Under the pieces are notes generated by a model. It made no database searches and was not told where the DNA came from. It saw only the letters and a list, made by a program, of their open reading frames with translations. The position numbers were made by a program, and so were the translations under genes. A DNA stretch of 64,000 nucleotides from Streptomyces sp. 7-21 (lineage in GTDB: Bacteria; Actinomycetota; Actinomycetes; Streptomycetales; Streptomycetaceae): the NCBI RefSeq assembly GCF_016741785.1, contig NZ_JAERRL010000004.1, forward strand, positions 186,001-250,000, given 5' to 3'. Positions 18,600-27,034 of the stretch are shown piece by piece. Position 1 is the first letter of the stretch. Every line of letters starts with the position of its first letter.

Positions 18600-18605
18600 T
18601 AGGGT
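18600..18605 (+). promoter_or_regulatory. orn: -10 box (TAGGGT) for a leaderless orn transcript
   Basis: The hexamer ends 7 nt before the orn ATG. No Shine-Dalgarno sequence is needed if transcription starts at the A of the ATG. Confidence 0.55.
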
Positions 18606-18612
18606 GTTTTGT

Positions 18613-19209
18613 ATGAACGATCGCATGGTGTGGATCGACTGCGAGATGACCGGACTCTCGCTGGCCGACGACGCGCTCATCGAGGTGGCCGCGCTGGTCA
18701 CCGACTCAGAGCTGAACGTGCTGGGCGAGGGGGTGGACGTGGTGATCCGCCCGCCGGAGGCCGCCCTGGCCTCGATGCCCGAGGTGGTGCGCGCCATGCA
18801 CACCGCCTCCGGGCTCCTGGACGAACTCGAGGGGGGCACGACCCTGGAGGAGGCCGAGCGCCTCGTCCTGGACTACGTGCGCACCCACGTCCCTGAGGCC
18901 GGCAAGTCGCCGCTGTGCGGCAACTCGATCGGCACGGACCGCGGCTTCCTCGCCCGGGACATGCCCAGCCTGGAGTCGTACCTCCACTACCGTGTGATCG
19001 ACGTCTCCTCCGTCAAGGAACTCGCCCGCCGCTGGTACCCGCGGGTCTACTTCAACAGCCCCGAGAAGACCGGCAACCACCGGGCGCTGGCCGACATCCG
19101 GGAATCCATCGCCGAGCTGCGCTACTACCGGGAGGCGATCTTCGTCCCCCAGCCGGGCCCGGACTCCGAGGCAGCCAAGCGGATCGCCGCCCATCACGTG
19201 GTGGCGTGA
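18613..19209 (+). CDS. orn: Oligoribonuclease
   Basis: A 198-aa DEDDh 3'-5' exoribonuclease that degrades nanoRNAs (2-5 nt) and, in bacteria, pGpG from c-di-GMP turnover. Motifs: W-I-D-C-E-M-T-G (first Asp and Glu), C-G-N-S-I-G-T-D-R (third acid), and N-H-R-A-L-A-D-I (general-base His and final Asp). Length is slightly above the 180-190 aa norm because of the C-terminal Q-P-G-P-D tail. It lies directly downstream of adpA, an arrangement I recall from other Streptomyces (ornA). The ATG at the 7-nt distance from a TAGGGT box is preferred over an in-frame GTG 9 nt earlier. Confidence 0.95.
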   Translation: MNDRMVWIDCEMTGLSLADDALIEVAALVTDSELNVLGEGVDVVIRPPEAALASMPEVVRAMHTASGLLDELEGGTTLEEAERLVLDYVRTHVPEAGKSPLCGNSIGTDRGFLARDMPSLESYLHYRVIDVSSVKELARRWYPRVYFNSPEKTGNHRALADIRESIAELRYYREAIFVPQPGPDSEAAKRIAAHHVVA

Positions 19210-19285
19210 AAACCCGGGCACCGGCACCCCCTTCGAGCATGTACCATCAGTACCGGCCGGAGCATTCCGCACGACACGGCCGATG

Positions 19286-19358
19286 GTGGGCGTAGCTCAG
19301 CTGGTAGAGCACCTGGTTGTGGTCCAGGTGGCCGCGGGTTCGAGTCCCGTCGCTCACC
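19286..19358 (+). tRNA. tRNA-His (GTG anticodon)
   Basis: The full cloverleaf is visible: a GTGGGCG acceptor pairing with CGCTCAC, a D-arm GCTC/GAGC, an anticodon stem CCTGG/CCAGG with loop TTGTGGT, and a T-arm with GGTTCGAGTC. A G at 19285 can be the extra G-1 pairing with C73 at 19358, diagnostic of tRNA-His. CCA is not encoded. Confidence 0.96.
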
Positions 19359-19467
19359 CTGTCGCTCAGGGCCCGGTCCGCACGCGCGGGCCGGGCCCTC
19401 GCGCGTTCCCGCAGCCGGCGGCCGGGAGCGCCGGGCCGCCGCACGCGCCGACCCTGGAGAGCCGCGC

Positions 19468-20202
19468 ATGGATGTCGCGCAGGATCCCGTGGAAGTCACG
19501 AGCCTCACCGAGCTGTGGGACCGCGTCACCGGCACGCAGCCGGACCCCGAGCGGTGGCTGATCATCGCCGCCGGACTCGTGGCGCTCGCCGCCGTGACGC
19601 CCTGGAGCGTGTGGCGTTGGTCACGCACCGCCATCACCATCGCCCACGAGGGCGGCCATGGCCTGGTGGCGCTGCTGTCCGGCCGCACCCTGACCGGCAT
19701 ACGCCTGCACTCCGACACCTCGGGCCTGACCGTCTCGCGCGGCAAGCCGACCGGTTTCGGCATGGTCCTCACCACCGCCGCCGGCTACACGGCCCCGTCG
19801 CTGCTGGGGCTCGGCGGGGCCGCGCTGCTGTCCGCCGGGCGCATCACGGCCCTGCTGTGGGGCGCGATCGCGCTGCTGGGGGGCCTGCTGGTGATGGTGC
19901 GCAACGCCTACGGCGTGCTCGCCGTCCTGGTCACCGGCGCCGCGTTCTTCCTCGTCTCCTGGCTGACCAGCCCCGATGTGCAGGCCGCCTTCGCCTACCT
20001 GGTGGTGTGGTTCCTGCTGCTGGGCGGCGTGCGGCCGGTCTTCGAACTCCAGCGCAAGCGCCGCCGGGGAGCCGCCCCGCAGTCCGACGCCGACCAGCTC
20101 GCGCGCCTCACGCACGTCCCGGGGGCCGTGTGGGTGCTGTTCTTCGCCGCGGTCTCCCTCGTCTGCCTGACCGGCGGAGGCCACTGGCTGCTCACCGTCT
20201 GA
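19468..20202 (+). CDS. M50 family membrane metallopeptidase-like protein
   Basis: A 244-aa polytopic membrane protein with H-E-G-G-H near residue 60, the zinc-binding HExxH of M50 (site-2-protease-like) peptidases, inside a segment right after the first hydrophobic helix. About six hydrophobic segments follow, with a cytoplasmic-looking basic loop (Q-R-K-R-R-R-G) near residue 195. An Asp ligand typical of M50 is hard to place; N-A-Y-G-V in a later helix is a candidate for the second ligand region. It is conserved beside aroA in Streptomyces in my memory. Substrate unknown. A Shine-Dalgarno GGAG precedes the ATG. Intramembrane proteolysis is inferred from the motif only. Confidence 0.8.
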   Translation: MDVAQDPVEVTSLTELWDRVTGTQPDPERWLIIAAGLVALAAVTPWSVWRWSRTAITIAHEGGHGLVALLSGRTLTGIRLHSDTSGLTVSRGKPTGFGMVLTTAAGYTAPSLLGLGGAALLSAGRITALLWGAIALLGGLLVMVRNAYGVLAVLVTGAAFFLVSWLTSPDVQAAFAYLVVWFLLLGGVRPVFELQRKRRRGAAPQSDADQLARLTHVPGAVWVLFFAAVSLVCLTGGGHWLLTV

Positions 20203-20250
20203 GCACCTGAAATCCCGCCGCGCGGGCGGATATCACGCAGGGTCACCCAC

Positions 20251-20256
20251 TACAGT
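20251..20256 (+). promoter_or_regulatory. aroA: -10 box (TACAGT) for a leaderless aroA transcript
   Basis: TACAGT ends 7 nt before the aroA ATG. There is no Shine-Dalgarno sequence upstream of the start. Confidence 0.5.
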
Positions 20257-20263
20257 GAGACGT

Positions 20264-21625
20264 ATGACCGACAACAGCGCACATCCCGCTCTCTGGCCGG
20301 CCCCGCTCGCCTCCGGCGGTGTCGACGCGACCGTCACGGTGCCCGGATCGAAGTCGGTCACCAACCGGGCCCTCATCCTCGCCGCGCTGGCCTCCGACCC
20401 GGGCTGGCTGCGGCGCCCGCTGCGCTCGCGTGACACCCTGCTGATGGCCGAGGCCCTGCGCTCCCTCGGCATCGGCATCGAGGAGACGGCCTCGTCCTCC
20501 TCGTCGTCGGCCGTCTCCGGGCTGCCGCAGAGCCGGGGCGAGTCCTGGCGCGTCATCCCCGCCACCCCGCAGGCTCCCGCCACCGTGGACGTGGGGAACG
20601 CCGGGACGGTCATGCGTTTCCTGCCGCCGCTCGCCGTGCTGGCCGAGGGGCCCGTATCGTTCGACGGCGACCCGCGCGCCCGCCAGCGCCCGCTGACCGG
20701 GCTGATCGACGCCCTGCGCTCCCTGGGCGCCAGGATCGAGGATGACGGGCGCGGCGCCCTGCCGATGACGGTGCGCGGCACCGGCTCGCTCGACGGCGGC
20801 CCCGTGGAGGTCGACGCCTCGTCGTCCTCGCAGTTCGTCAGCGCCCTGCTGCTGTCGGGCGCGCGCTACAACCAGGGCATCGAGGTGCGGCACGTCGGCC
20901 GGACCCTGCCGTCGCTGCCGCACATCCGGATGACGGTGGAGATGCTCCGCAGCGCGGGCGCGCAGGTGGACACGCCCGAGTCCGGGGGCGAGCCGAACGT
21001 CTGGCGCGTCGCGCCGGGCGCGCTGCTCGGCCGCGACCTGGTCATCGAGCCCGACCTGTCGAACGCGCAGCCGTTCCTCGCCGCCGCCCTGGTCACCGGC
21101 GGCCGGGTGACGATCCCGGACTGGCCCGCCCGTACCACCCAGCCGGGCGACGCGCTGCGGGAGATCTTCACGGAGATGGGCGGCGAGTGCGTGCTCGACG
21201 AGCGCGGCCTGACGTTCACCGGCAGCGGCCGGATCCGCGGCATCGACATCGACCTGAGCGAGGTCGGCGAGCTGACGCCGGGCATTGCCGCCGTGGCCGC
21301 GCTGGCCGAGAGCGAGTCGGTGCTGCGCGGCGTGGCCCACCTGCGGATGCACGAGACGGACCGGCTGGCCGCGCTGACCAAGGAGATCAACGCGCTGGGC
21401 GGTGACGTCACCGAGACCGAGGACGGCCTGCGGATCCGGCCGCGCCAGCTGCACGGCGGCGTGTTCCACACCTACGACGACCACCGCCTGGCCACCGCCG
21501 CCGCCGTGCTGGGCCTGGTCGTGAAGGACATCGAGGTGGAGAACATCGCGACCACCGGCAAGACCATGCCCGAGTTCCCCGAGCTGTGGCACGGCATGCT
21601 GGCGGGCTCCGGGGTGAGGGACTGA
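20264..21625 (+). CDS. aroA: 3-phosphoshikimate 1-carboxyvinyltransferase (EPSP synthase)
   Basis: A 453-aa EPSP synthase, the sixth step of the shikimate pathway. It shows the S-K-S-V-T-N-R-A-L loop (phosphate binding Lys/Arg), [10 protein letters not shown] near residue 110, [10 protein letters not shown] near residue 190, a [10 protein letters not shown] turn and H-D-D-like catalytic residues toward the end (Y-D-D-H-R-L-A). An unusual Ser-rich insertion ([12 protein letters not shown]) lies near residue 80. The start is taken at the ATG 7 nt after the TACAGT box. The rsgA gene follows after 13 nt, so the two are probably an operon. Confidence 0.94.
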   Translation: MTDNSAHPALWPAPLASGGVDATVTVPGSKSVTNRALILAALASDPGWLRRPLRSRDTLLMAEALRSLGIGIEETASSSSSSAVSGLPQSRGESWRVIPATPQAPATVDVGNAGTVMRFLPPLAVLAEGPVSFDGDPRARQRPLTGLIDALRSLGARIEDDGRGALPMTVRGTGSLDGGPVEVDASSSSQFVSALLLSGARYNQGIEVRHVGRTLPSLPHIRMTVEMLRSAGAQVDTPESGGEPNVWRVAPGALLGRDLVIEPDLSNAQPFLAAALVTGGRVTIPDWPARTTQPGDALREIFTEMGGECVLDERGLTFTGSGRIRGIDIDLSEVGELTPGIAAVAALAESESVLRGVAHLRMHETDRLAALTKEINALGGDVTETEDGLRIRPRQLHGGVFHTYDDHRLATAAAVLGLVVKDIEVENIATTGKTMPEFPELWHGMLAGSGVRD

Positions 21626-21638
21626 AGGCTGGCCCGCG

Positions 21639-22661
21639 ATGCGACGGTACGGCAGGCACACCGACGAGGACGACGTCCGGATCAGGCCGAGCCGTCGTGG
21701 CAGCAGGCCGCGCACGCACCGGCGCCCCGCGCACGCGGACGCCGCCGAGGGCTTCGTGGTGACGGTGGACCGGGGGCGGATCACCTGCCTCGTCGAGGAC
21801 CGCACCGTCGTGGCCATGAAGGCCCGTGAGCTGGGGCGCAAGGGCGTGGTGGTGGGCGACCGGGTCGCCCTCGTCGGCGACCTGTCCGGCCGCAAGGACA
21901 CGCTCGCCCGGATCGTGCGGGTGGAGGAGCGCCGCTCGGTGCTGCGGCGCACCGCAGACGACACGGACCCGTACGAGCGGGTGGTGGTGGCCAACGCCGA
22001 CCAGCTGGCCATCGTCACGGCGCTCGCCGACCCCGAGCCGCGGCCGCGGCTGATCGACCGCTGCCTGGTGGCCGCCTACGACGCCGGGCTCGATCCGCTG
22101 CTGATCCTCACCAAGGCGGACCTGGCTCCCGCCGGGCCGCTGCTGGAGTCGTACGCGGCGCTGGGCGTGCGGCACGTGGTGACCAGCGCCGAGGAGTTCG
22201 CCAGCGGGCCGGGGGAGGAGGGCGCCGCCGTGGCGCGGGTGCGCGAGCTGCTCAGCGGGCGGACCACCGCGCTCGTCGGGCACAGCGGCGTCGGCAAGAC
22301 CACGCTCGTCAACGCGCTGGTGCCGCAGCGGCAGCGGGCCACCGGCGAGGTCAACGCGGTGACGGGCCGCGGCCGCCACACCACCGTCTCGGCGCTGGCG
22401 CTGCCGCTGCCGGACGACGACGGCTGGGTCATCGACACCCCGGGCGTGCGGTCGTTCGGCCTGCACCACGTGGATCCCTCGCGCGTGATCCACGCCTTCC
22501 CTGACCTGGAGCCCGGTACCGCCGGCTGCCCCCGTGCCTGCGGCCACGACGAGCCGGACTGCGCCCTCGACGACTGGGTCGCCGAGGGCCACGCCGACCC
22601 GGCCCGGCTCTATTCGCTGCGCCGCCTGCTGGCCACGCGCGAGCGCCACGAGGGCGACTGA
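21639..22661 (+). CDS. rsgA: Ribosome small subunit-dependent GTPase A
   Basis: A 340-aa circularly permuted GTPase that helps mature the 30S ribosome. Order: an N-terminal Arg-rich tail and OB-fold (to about residue 105), G4 (T-K-A-D), then G1 (G-H-S-G-V-G-K-T-T-L) near residue 210 and G3 (D-T-P-G), the permuted order of the family. The C-terminal zinc motif C-P-R-A-C-G-H-D-E-P-D-C is intact. It is coupled to aroA (short gap, GAAGG Shine-Dalgarno). Its last 52 nt overlap the end of the convergent tetR gene. Confidence 0.94.
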   Translation: MRRYGRHTDEDDVRIRPSRRGSRPRTHRRPAHADAAEGFVVTVDRGRITCLVEDRTVVAMKARELGRKGVVVGDRVALVGDLSGRKDTLARIVRVEERRSVLRRTADDTDPYERVVVANADQLAIVTALADPEPRPRLIDRCLVAAYDAGLDPLLILTKADLAPAGPLLESYAALGVRHVVTSAEEFASGPGEEGAAVARVRELLSGRTTALVGHSGVGKTTLVNALVPQRQRATGEVNAVTGRGRHTTVSALALPLPDDDGWVIDTPGVRSFGLHHVDPSRVIHAFPDLEPGTAGCPRACGHDEPDCALDDWVAEGHADPARLYSLRRLLATRERHEGD

Positions 22662-23209
22662 CGCGCGCCGGGGACGGCCCGCCGCCCGCTGCCCGGTCCG
22701 GGGCGCGGGGCCGGCGCTGCCGCGGCGGGCGGCGCGACGACGTAGGAGAGCGCCAGCCGCACCGCCGTCTCGCAGCGCTGGGCCAGGCCTTCCTCCGGCG
22801 GGTCGCGCCTCGCCAGCTCGGCCAGGGCGCGTTCGGTCAGCGCGGTGACCAGGTCAGTGGGGCGGGCGGGGGAGGGCGGCAGGTCGGTGCCGTGGCAGCC
22901 GGTGAGAGTGGCGCGGACGAGCCGGTCGCGGCGGGCGGCGGCCGTGATCCAGTCGGTGCCGCGCGCCAGCGTCTCCTCGAGGCCGGTGGTGCCGGCCGCC
23001 AGCCGGCTGGCGAAGCCGTCGAGGAATCTGCCGATCTGCCGCTCGACGAGCGCGGAGCCGAGCCCGGCCTTGTCGCCGAACTCGTTGTAGAGGGTCTGCC
23101 GGGAGACGCCGGCGGCGGCCGCCACCTCCACCATGCGCACCATGGGCCACGGATGTCGTTCGACCGCCTCGCGGGCGGCGTCGAGCAGGGATTCACGCGC
23201 GGTGGGCAC
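22610..23209 (-). CDS. TetR family transcriptional regulator
   Basis: A 199-aa regulator. The helix-turn-helix is at about residues 5-50 ([23 protein letters not shown]). The middle of the protein is helical, and the end degenerates to Pro/Ala/Arg-rich sequence where it overlaps rsgA on the other strand. The GTG start follows a strong GAGGAGG Shine-Dalgarno. A TTG 25 codons upstream was rejected. It is divergent from hisN across about 155 nt, but whether it regulates hisN is unknown. The tail beyond residue 165 is dictated by overlapping coding and may not be structured. Confidence 0.8.
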   Translation of the reverse strand: MPTARESLLDAAREAVERHPWPMVRMVEVAAAAGVSRQTLYNEFGDKAGLGSALVERQIGRFLDGFASRLAAGTTGLEETLARGTDWITAAARRDRLVRATLTGCHGTDLPPSPARPTDLVTALTERALAELARRDPPEEGLAQRCETAVRLALSYVVAPPAAAAPAPRPGPGSGRRAVPGARQSPSWRSRVASRRRSE

Positions 23210-23351
23210 CGTTGCCTCCTCGCCATCCAGGTACGCCTCTGGCCTGGTGCCGGACAGGATTGACGGGGCCGGAAGGGGTGTCAAGACGGCCGGCGCGCCA
23301 GGGGGTGTTCTCCGGCCGCCGGGGGCGCTGGCTGGCCGTGGCCTGCCCGGA

Positions 23352-23357
23352 TACTGT
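23352..23357 (+). promoter_or_regulatory. hisN: -10 box (TACTGT) for a leaderless hisN transcript
   Basis: TACTGT ends 7 nt before the hisN ATG, matching the pattern at orn, aroA and catR. Confidence 0.5.
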
Positions 23358-23364
23358 GTCGGGC

Positions 23365-24186
23365 ATGGCCGACTACCACGATGACCTGCGGCTGGCCCAC
23401 GTGCTGGCGGACGCCGCCGACGCGGCGACGATGGAGCGGTTCAAGGCGCTTGACCTGAAGGTCGAGACGAAGCCCGACATGACTCCGGTCAGCGAGGCGG
23501 ACAAGGCGGCGGAGGAACTGATCAGGTCGTCGCTGGCACGGGCGCGTCCGCGTGACGCGGTGCTGGGTGAGGAGTTCGGCAGCGAGGGGCAGGGGCCGCG
23601 GCGCTGGGTGATCGACCCGATCGACGGCACGAAGAACTACGTGCGGGGCGTGCCGGTGTGGGCGACGCTGATCGCGCTGCTGGAGCGCGGCCAGGGCGGC
23701 GACCGGCCGGTCGTGGGCGTGGTCTCGGCGCCGGCGCTGGCGCGCCGGTGGTGGGCCGTCGCGGGCGGCGGCGCGTACACGGGGCGCGGGCTGCACGCGG
23801 CGACGCGGCTGCGGGTGTCCCGGGTGCCGCGGCTGGCGGACGCCTCGTTCTCGTACTCCTCGCTCACCGGCTGGGAGGAGCGCGGCGTGCTGGACGGCTT
23901 CCTCGACCTGACGCGGGCGTGCTGGCGGACGCGGGCCTACGGCGATTTCTGGTCGTACATGATGGTCGCCGAGGGGGCGGTGGACGCCTGCGCGGAGCCG
24001 GAGCTGTCGCTGTGGGACATGGCGGCGGTGTCGGTGGTCGTGCAGGAGGCGGGCGGGCGCTTCACGTCGCTGGACGGGCAGGACGGGCCGCACGGCGGGA
24101 ACGCCGTGGCTTCCAACGGGCTGCTCCACGACGAGGTGCTCGGCTACCTCACCGGCGGAAGCGGGGCGGATCCGGCCGGTTCCTGA
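23365..24186 (+). CDS. hisN: Histidinol-phosphatase, inositol-monophosphatase family
   Basis: A 273-aa Mg2+-dependent phosphatase of the inositol monophosphatase superfamily, the actinobacterial-type histidinol phosphatase (HisN) of histidine biosynthesis. Metal-site motifs: E-E-F-G near residue 72, [10 protein letters not shown] near residue 87, and L-S-L-W-D-M-A-A near residue 214. I choose the ATG beginning M-A-D-Y-H-D-D-L because it fits the family start and is 7 nt from a TACTGT box. The longer in-frame extension is rejected. HisN and general IMPase/CysQ members are close, so the name rests on overall resemblance. Confidence 0.87.
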   Translation: MADYHDDLRLAHVLADAADAATMERFKALDLKVETKPDMTPVSEADKAAEELIRSSLARARPRDAVLGEEFGSEGQGPRRWVIDPIDGTKNYVRGVPVWATLIALLERGQGGDRPVVGVVSAPALARRWWAVAGGGAYTGRGLHAATRLRVSRVPRLADASFSYSSLTGWEERGVLDGFLDLTRACWRTRAYGDFWSYMMVAEGAVDACAEPELSLWDMAAVSVVVQEAGGRFTSLDGQDGPHGGNAVASNGLLHDEVLGYLTGGSGADPAGS

Positions 24187-24257
24187 CGTTCGCGCCCTTG
24201 TTGGCGGCAGCACCCCGTGTGAGCATGAGAATCCCCCCGCTTGTGACCTTGTGAAAG

Positions 24258-24277
24258 CTCTCTCAAACTCTCTCAAA
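24258..24277 (+). repeat. Tandem 10-bp direct repeat before the CBS gene
   Basis: Two adjacent copies of CTCTCTCAAA directly upstream of the Shine-Dalgarno AAGGGG. This could be an activator-binding direct repeat, or chance. Confidence 0.45.
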
Positions 24278-24291
24278 GGGGCTGGTCCCTC

Positions 24292-24681
24292 ATGCTCGTC
24301 CGCGACGCCATGAGCACCATTGTCCTGACCATTGGTCCCGATCACACTCTCCGGCAGGCCGCCAGGCTCATGGCGGCCAGGCGCGTGGGCGCCGCGGTCG
24401 TGCTCGATCCCGAGACCAGCGGAATCGGCATCCTGACCGAGCGCGACGTGCTCAACTCCCTCGGCCGGGGCCAGGATCCCGACACCGAGCGCGCCGGTGA
24501 CCACACCACGACAGACGTGGTGTTCGCCGCCCCGCAGTGGACGCTGGCCGAGGCCGCCTACGCGATGACGCAGGGCGGCTTCCGCCACCTGATCGTCCTT
24601 GACCGCCACGAACCCGTGGGCGTGGTGTCCGTGCGGGACATCATCAGCAGCTGGACGCCCGTCCTCAGCCCGGCCGGATAG
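24292..24681 (+). CDS. Paired CBS-domain protein
   Basis: A 129-aa protein made of two CBS motifs and nothing else (Bateman module). CBS1: V-R-D-A-M-S-T-I with G-I-L-T-E-R-D-V. CBS2: T-T-D-V-V-F-A-A-P with V-G-V-V-S-V-R-D-I. CBS pairs bind adenosine nucleotides and act as energy or redox sensors in other proteins; stand-alone Streptomyces ones have no fixed role that I know. It is preceded by a tandem repeat and followed by a bidirectional terminator, so it is probably monocistronic. Confidence 0.9.
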   Translation: MLVRDAMSTIVLTIGPDHTLRQAARLMAARRVGAAVVLDPETSGIGILTERDVLNSLGRGQDPDTERAGDHTTTDVVFAAPQWTLAEAAYAMTQGGFRHLIVLDRHEPVGVVSVRDIISSWTPVLSPAG

Positions 24682-24699
24682 CCGGGCCGCGGAAGCGCG

Positions 24700-24737
24700 T
24701 TGGGCGGCCCCGCCCGGGGGACAGCGGGGCCGCCCAA
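24700..24737. terminator. Bidirectional terminator between CBS and catalase genes
   Basis: A perfect 14-bp stem (TTGGGCGGCCCCGC pairing with 24724-24737) with a 10-nt loop lies between two convergent genes. Confidence 0.8.
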
Positions 24738-24756
24738 GCGTTACGGCAAGCCGGCC

Positions 24757-26220
24757 TCAGCCACGGAGGGCCTGGACCGCGGCCTCCAGCCGCTTGCCGT
24801 AGTCGGCGTCCGCCTTGCGGAAGTTCTCGATCGCGCGCTGGACGATGTCGTCGCGCGAGACCTGCGAGATGGAGTCGGCCAGGTTCTGGATCAGGCGCTC
24901 CTTCTCGTCCTCCGACATCAGGCGGTAGAGGTTGCCCGCCTGGACGAAGTCGTCGTCCTCGGCGTGCGACGGAGCCGGGATGTCACCGGTGACGCCGGAG
25001 ACGGACACCGGCTCCCACAGCGGGCGGCCGGTCTGCTCCGGGCCGCCGAAGCTGTTCGGCTCGTAGTTCTTGGCGCCGCCGTGCCGCCCGTCGTACAGGA
25101 AGCCGTCGCGGCCGTGGGTGCGGGCCTCGGCGGCGTGCGGACGGTTGACCGGCAGGTGGTCGGCGTTGACGCCGACGCGGTAGCGGTGCGCGTCGCCGTA
25201 GGCGAACAGGCGGCCCTGGAGCATCTTGTCGGGCGAGGGGCCGATGCCCGGCACGAAGTGGTGCGGGGAGAAGATCGACTGCTCGACCTCGGCGAAGATG
25301 TTCTGCGGGTTGCGGTTGAGCACCAGCTTGCCGATCTCGATCGGCGGGTAGTCCGCGTGCGGCCAGACCTTGGTCAGGTCGAACGGGTTGAACCGGTAGG
25401 TGGCCGCATCGGCGGCGGGCATGATCTGCACCTGCACGGTCCAGCTCGGGTAGTCCCCGTTCTCGATCGCGGTGCGCAGGTCACGCTGGTGGCTGTCGGG
25501 GTCCTTGCCCGCCAGCTCGGCCGCCTCCTGGGTGGTCAGGTTCTTGATCCCCTGGTCGGTCTTGAAGTGGTACTTGACCCAGAAGACCTCGCCGGCCTCG
25601 TTGTTCCACTGGAAGGTGTGGGAACCGTAGCCGTTCATGTGGCGGTAGCTGGCGGGGATGCCGCGATCGCCGAAGAGCCAGGTCACCTGGTGCGTCGACT
25701 CCGGGCTCAGGCTCCAGAAGTCCCACATGTTGTCCGGCTCCTGGGAGCCGGTGTAGGGGTCCCGCTTCTGCGTGTGGATGAAGTCGGGGAACTTGAGGGC
25801 GTCCTTGATGAAGAAGATCGGCGTGTTGTTGCCGACGAGGTCGTAGTTACCGTCCTCGGTGTAGAACTTCACCGCGAAGCCGCGCGGGTCGCGCACGGCG
25901 TCAGCGGAACCCAGGCTGCCCGCGACGGTCGAGAAACGGATGAAGACCTCGGTCTCCTTGCCGATCTCGGACAGGAACTTCGCCCGGGTGTACTTGGTCA
26001 CGTCCGCGGTCACGGTGAACGTGCCGTACGCCCCCGCGCCCCGGGCGTGCACGACCCGCTCCGGGATGCGCTCACGGTTGAAGTGCGCGAGCTTCTCGAT
26101 GAGCAGCTGGTCCTGGATGAGAACGGGGCCACCCACGCCCGCGGTCTGGCTGTTCTGGTTGTCCGCAACCGGGGCACCGGCCTCCGTGGTCAGCGGACCC
26201 GTCGCGATCTGGTCGGTCAT
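24757..26220 (-). CDS. katA: Monofunctional haem catalase
   Basis: A 487-aa clade-3-size catalase that dismutates H2O2. Catalytic His lies in [13 protein letters not shown] near residue 60, and Asn in V-G-N-N-T-P-I-F-F near residue 130. The proximal haem Tyr segment is [11 protein letters not shown] near residue 340, with the R-F-S-T-V motif near residue 95. No signal peptide is present, so it is cytoplasmic. It is divergent from a Fur-family regulator and shares a 15-bp operator with it. This matches the CatR-regulated vegetative catalase of Streptomyces, induced by peroxide (family knowledge). Confidence 0.96.
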   Translation of the reverse strand: MTDQIATGPLTTEAGAPVADNQNSQTAGVGGPVLIQDQLLIEKLAHFNRERIPERVVHARGAGAYGTFTVTADVTKYTRAKFLSEIGKETEVFIRFSTVAGSLGSADAVRDPRGFAVKFYTEDGNYDLVGNNTPIFFIKDALKFPDFIHTQKRDPYTGSQEPDNMWDFWSLSPESTHQVTWLFGDRGIPASYRHMNGYGSHTFQWNNEAGEVFWVKYHFKTDQGIKNLTTQEAAELAGKDPDSHQRDLRTAIENGDYPSWTVQVQIMPAADAATYRFNPFDLTKVWPHADYPPIEIGKLVLNRNPQNIFAEVEQSIFSPHHFVPGIGPSPDKMLQGRLFAYGDAHRYRVGVNADHLPVNRPHAAEARTHGRDGFLYDGRHGGAKNYEPNSFGGPEQTGRPLWEPVSVSGVTGDIPAPSHAEDDDFVQAGNLYRLMSEDEKERLIQNLADSISQVSRDDIVQRAIENFRKADADYGKRLEAAVQALRG

Positions 26221-26292
26221 CTACCTGACTAGCCCTTCAGGTCGGTTTCGACTGCGGCCCGGCTCTTGGCCGACGCCTGAGGAGATCCTATA

Positions 26293-26307
26293 TTAGACAA
26301 TGTCCAA
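26293..26307. promoter_or_regulatory. CatR (Fur/PerR-type) operator
   Basis: A 7-1-7 inverted repeat, TTAGACA-a-TGTCCAA, with six of seven pairs matching. It sits between the divergent catalase and Fur-family genes. Its AT-rich setting and 7-1-7 spacing are those of PerR/CatR boxes. Confidence 0.75.
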
Positions 26308-26375
26308 GTCAAGACGCTGCCCGAGAGGGCGACGACACGGGCCCGCGGAAGCGTGCCCACGCTAGGGTGGAACGC

Positions 26376-26795
26376 ATGAGTGACCTGCTTCAGCGACTCC
26401 GTGACCGCGGCTGGCGGCTCACCGCTCAGCGGCGGGTCATCGCCGAGGTGCTGGATGGCGAGCACGTGCACTACACCGCCGACGAGGTGCACGCGCGGGC
26501 GGCCGAGCGGCTGCCGGAGATCTCCCGGGCGTCGGTCTACAACACGCTCGGCGAGCTCGTCGCGCTCGGCGAGGTCATCGAGGTCACCACGGACGGCCGC
26601 GCCAAGCGGTACGACCCCAACTCCCGCCACCCGCACCAGCACCTGGTCTGCTCCGGCTGCGGGACGATCCGGGACGTCCGCCTGGACGGGGATCCGATGA
26701 GCGTTCTGCCCGAGGGCGAGCGCTACGGCTTCACGATCTCCGAGGTGGCCGTCACCTACTACGGGCAGTGCCCCAGCTGCGCGGCCGCCGCCTGA
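26376..26795 (+). CDS. catR: CatR, Fur-family peroxide-responsive repressor
   Basis: A 139-aa Fur-family regulator: a winged helix in residues 1-80 (R-L-T-A-Q-R-R-V-I, A-S-V-Y-N-T-L), then H-P-H-Q-H-L-V-C-S-G-C and C-P-S-C. The latter gives two CxxC pairs for structural zinc and the His-rich regulatory metal site. The divergent catalase and the shared operator point to CatR rather than Fur, Zur or Nur. The ATG is 7 nt from a TAGGGT box (26363-26368), implying a leaderless mRNA, though AGGGTGG could also act as a Shine-Dalgarno. I use this ATG rather than the GTG three codons earlier. Confidence 0.9.
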   Translation: MSDLLQRLRDRGWRLTAQRRVIAEVLDGEHVHYTADEVHARAAERLPEISRASVYNTLGELVALGEVIEVTTDGRAKRYDPNSRHPHQHLVCSGCGTIRDVRLDGDPMSVLPEGERYGFTISEVAVTYYGQCPSCAAAA

Positions 26796-26796
26796 T

Positions 26797-26826
26797 TTGC
26801 GCAGGCGGTCGGCGCCGTCGTAAAGT
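26797..26826 (+). promoter_or_regulatory. Promoter of the initiator tRNA gene
   Basis: TTGCGC (26797-26802), an 18-nt spacer and TAAAGT (26821-26826), 13 nt before the tRNA 5' end. It starts right after the catR stop. Confidence 0.6.
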
Positions 26827-26839
26827 AAAGGCACACCGA

Positions 26840-26913
26840 CGCGGGGTGGAGCAGCTCGGTAGCTCGCTGGGCTCATAACCCAGAGGTCGCAGGTTCAAAT
26901 CCTGTCCCCGCTA
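26840..26913 (+). tRNA. Initiator tRNA-fMet (CAT anticodon)
   Basis: A complete 74-nt cloverleaf. Initiator features are an unpaired C1/T72 at the acceptor end and three consecutive G-C pairs in the anticodon stem (CTGGG/CCCAG) around loop CTCATAA. The T-arm is GGTTCAAATC. CCA is not encoded. It matches actinobacterial initiator tRNAs as I recall them. Confidence 0.95.
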
Positions 26914-26919
26914 CGAAGG

Positions 26920-26951
26920 CTGAGGCCCGGATCTCCGGATCCGGGCCTCAG
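26920..26951 (+). terminator. Terminator of tRNA-fMet
   Basis: A perfect 13-bp stem (CTGAGGCCCGGAT pairing with its complement) with a 6-nt loop is followed by a short T-rich stretch. Confidence 0.85.
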
Positions 26952-27034
26952 TGCTGTTTCCGCCAGCCCTGGACACCCTGGTGACCCGTCGGTAGCTTGA
27001 CGCGCACAGCGGCCCGACGGCACCGGGAGGCAGC

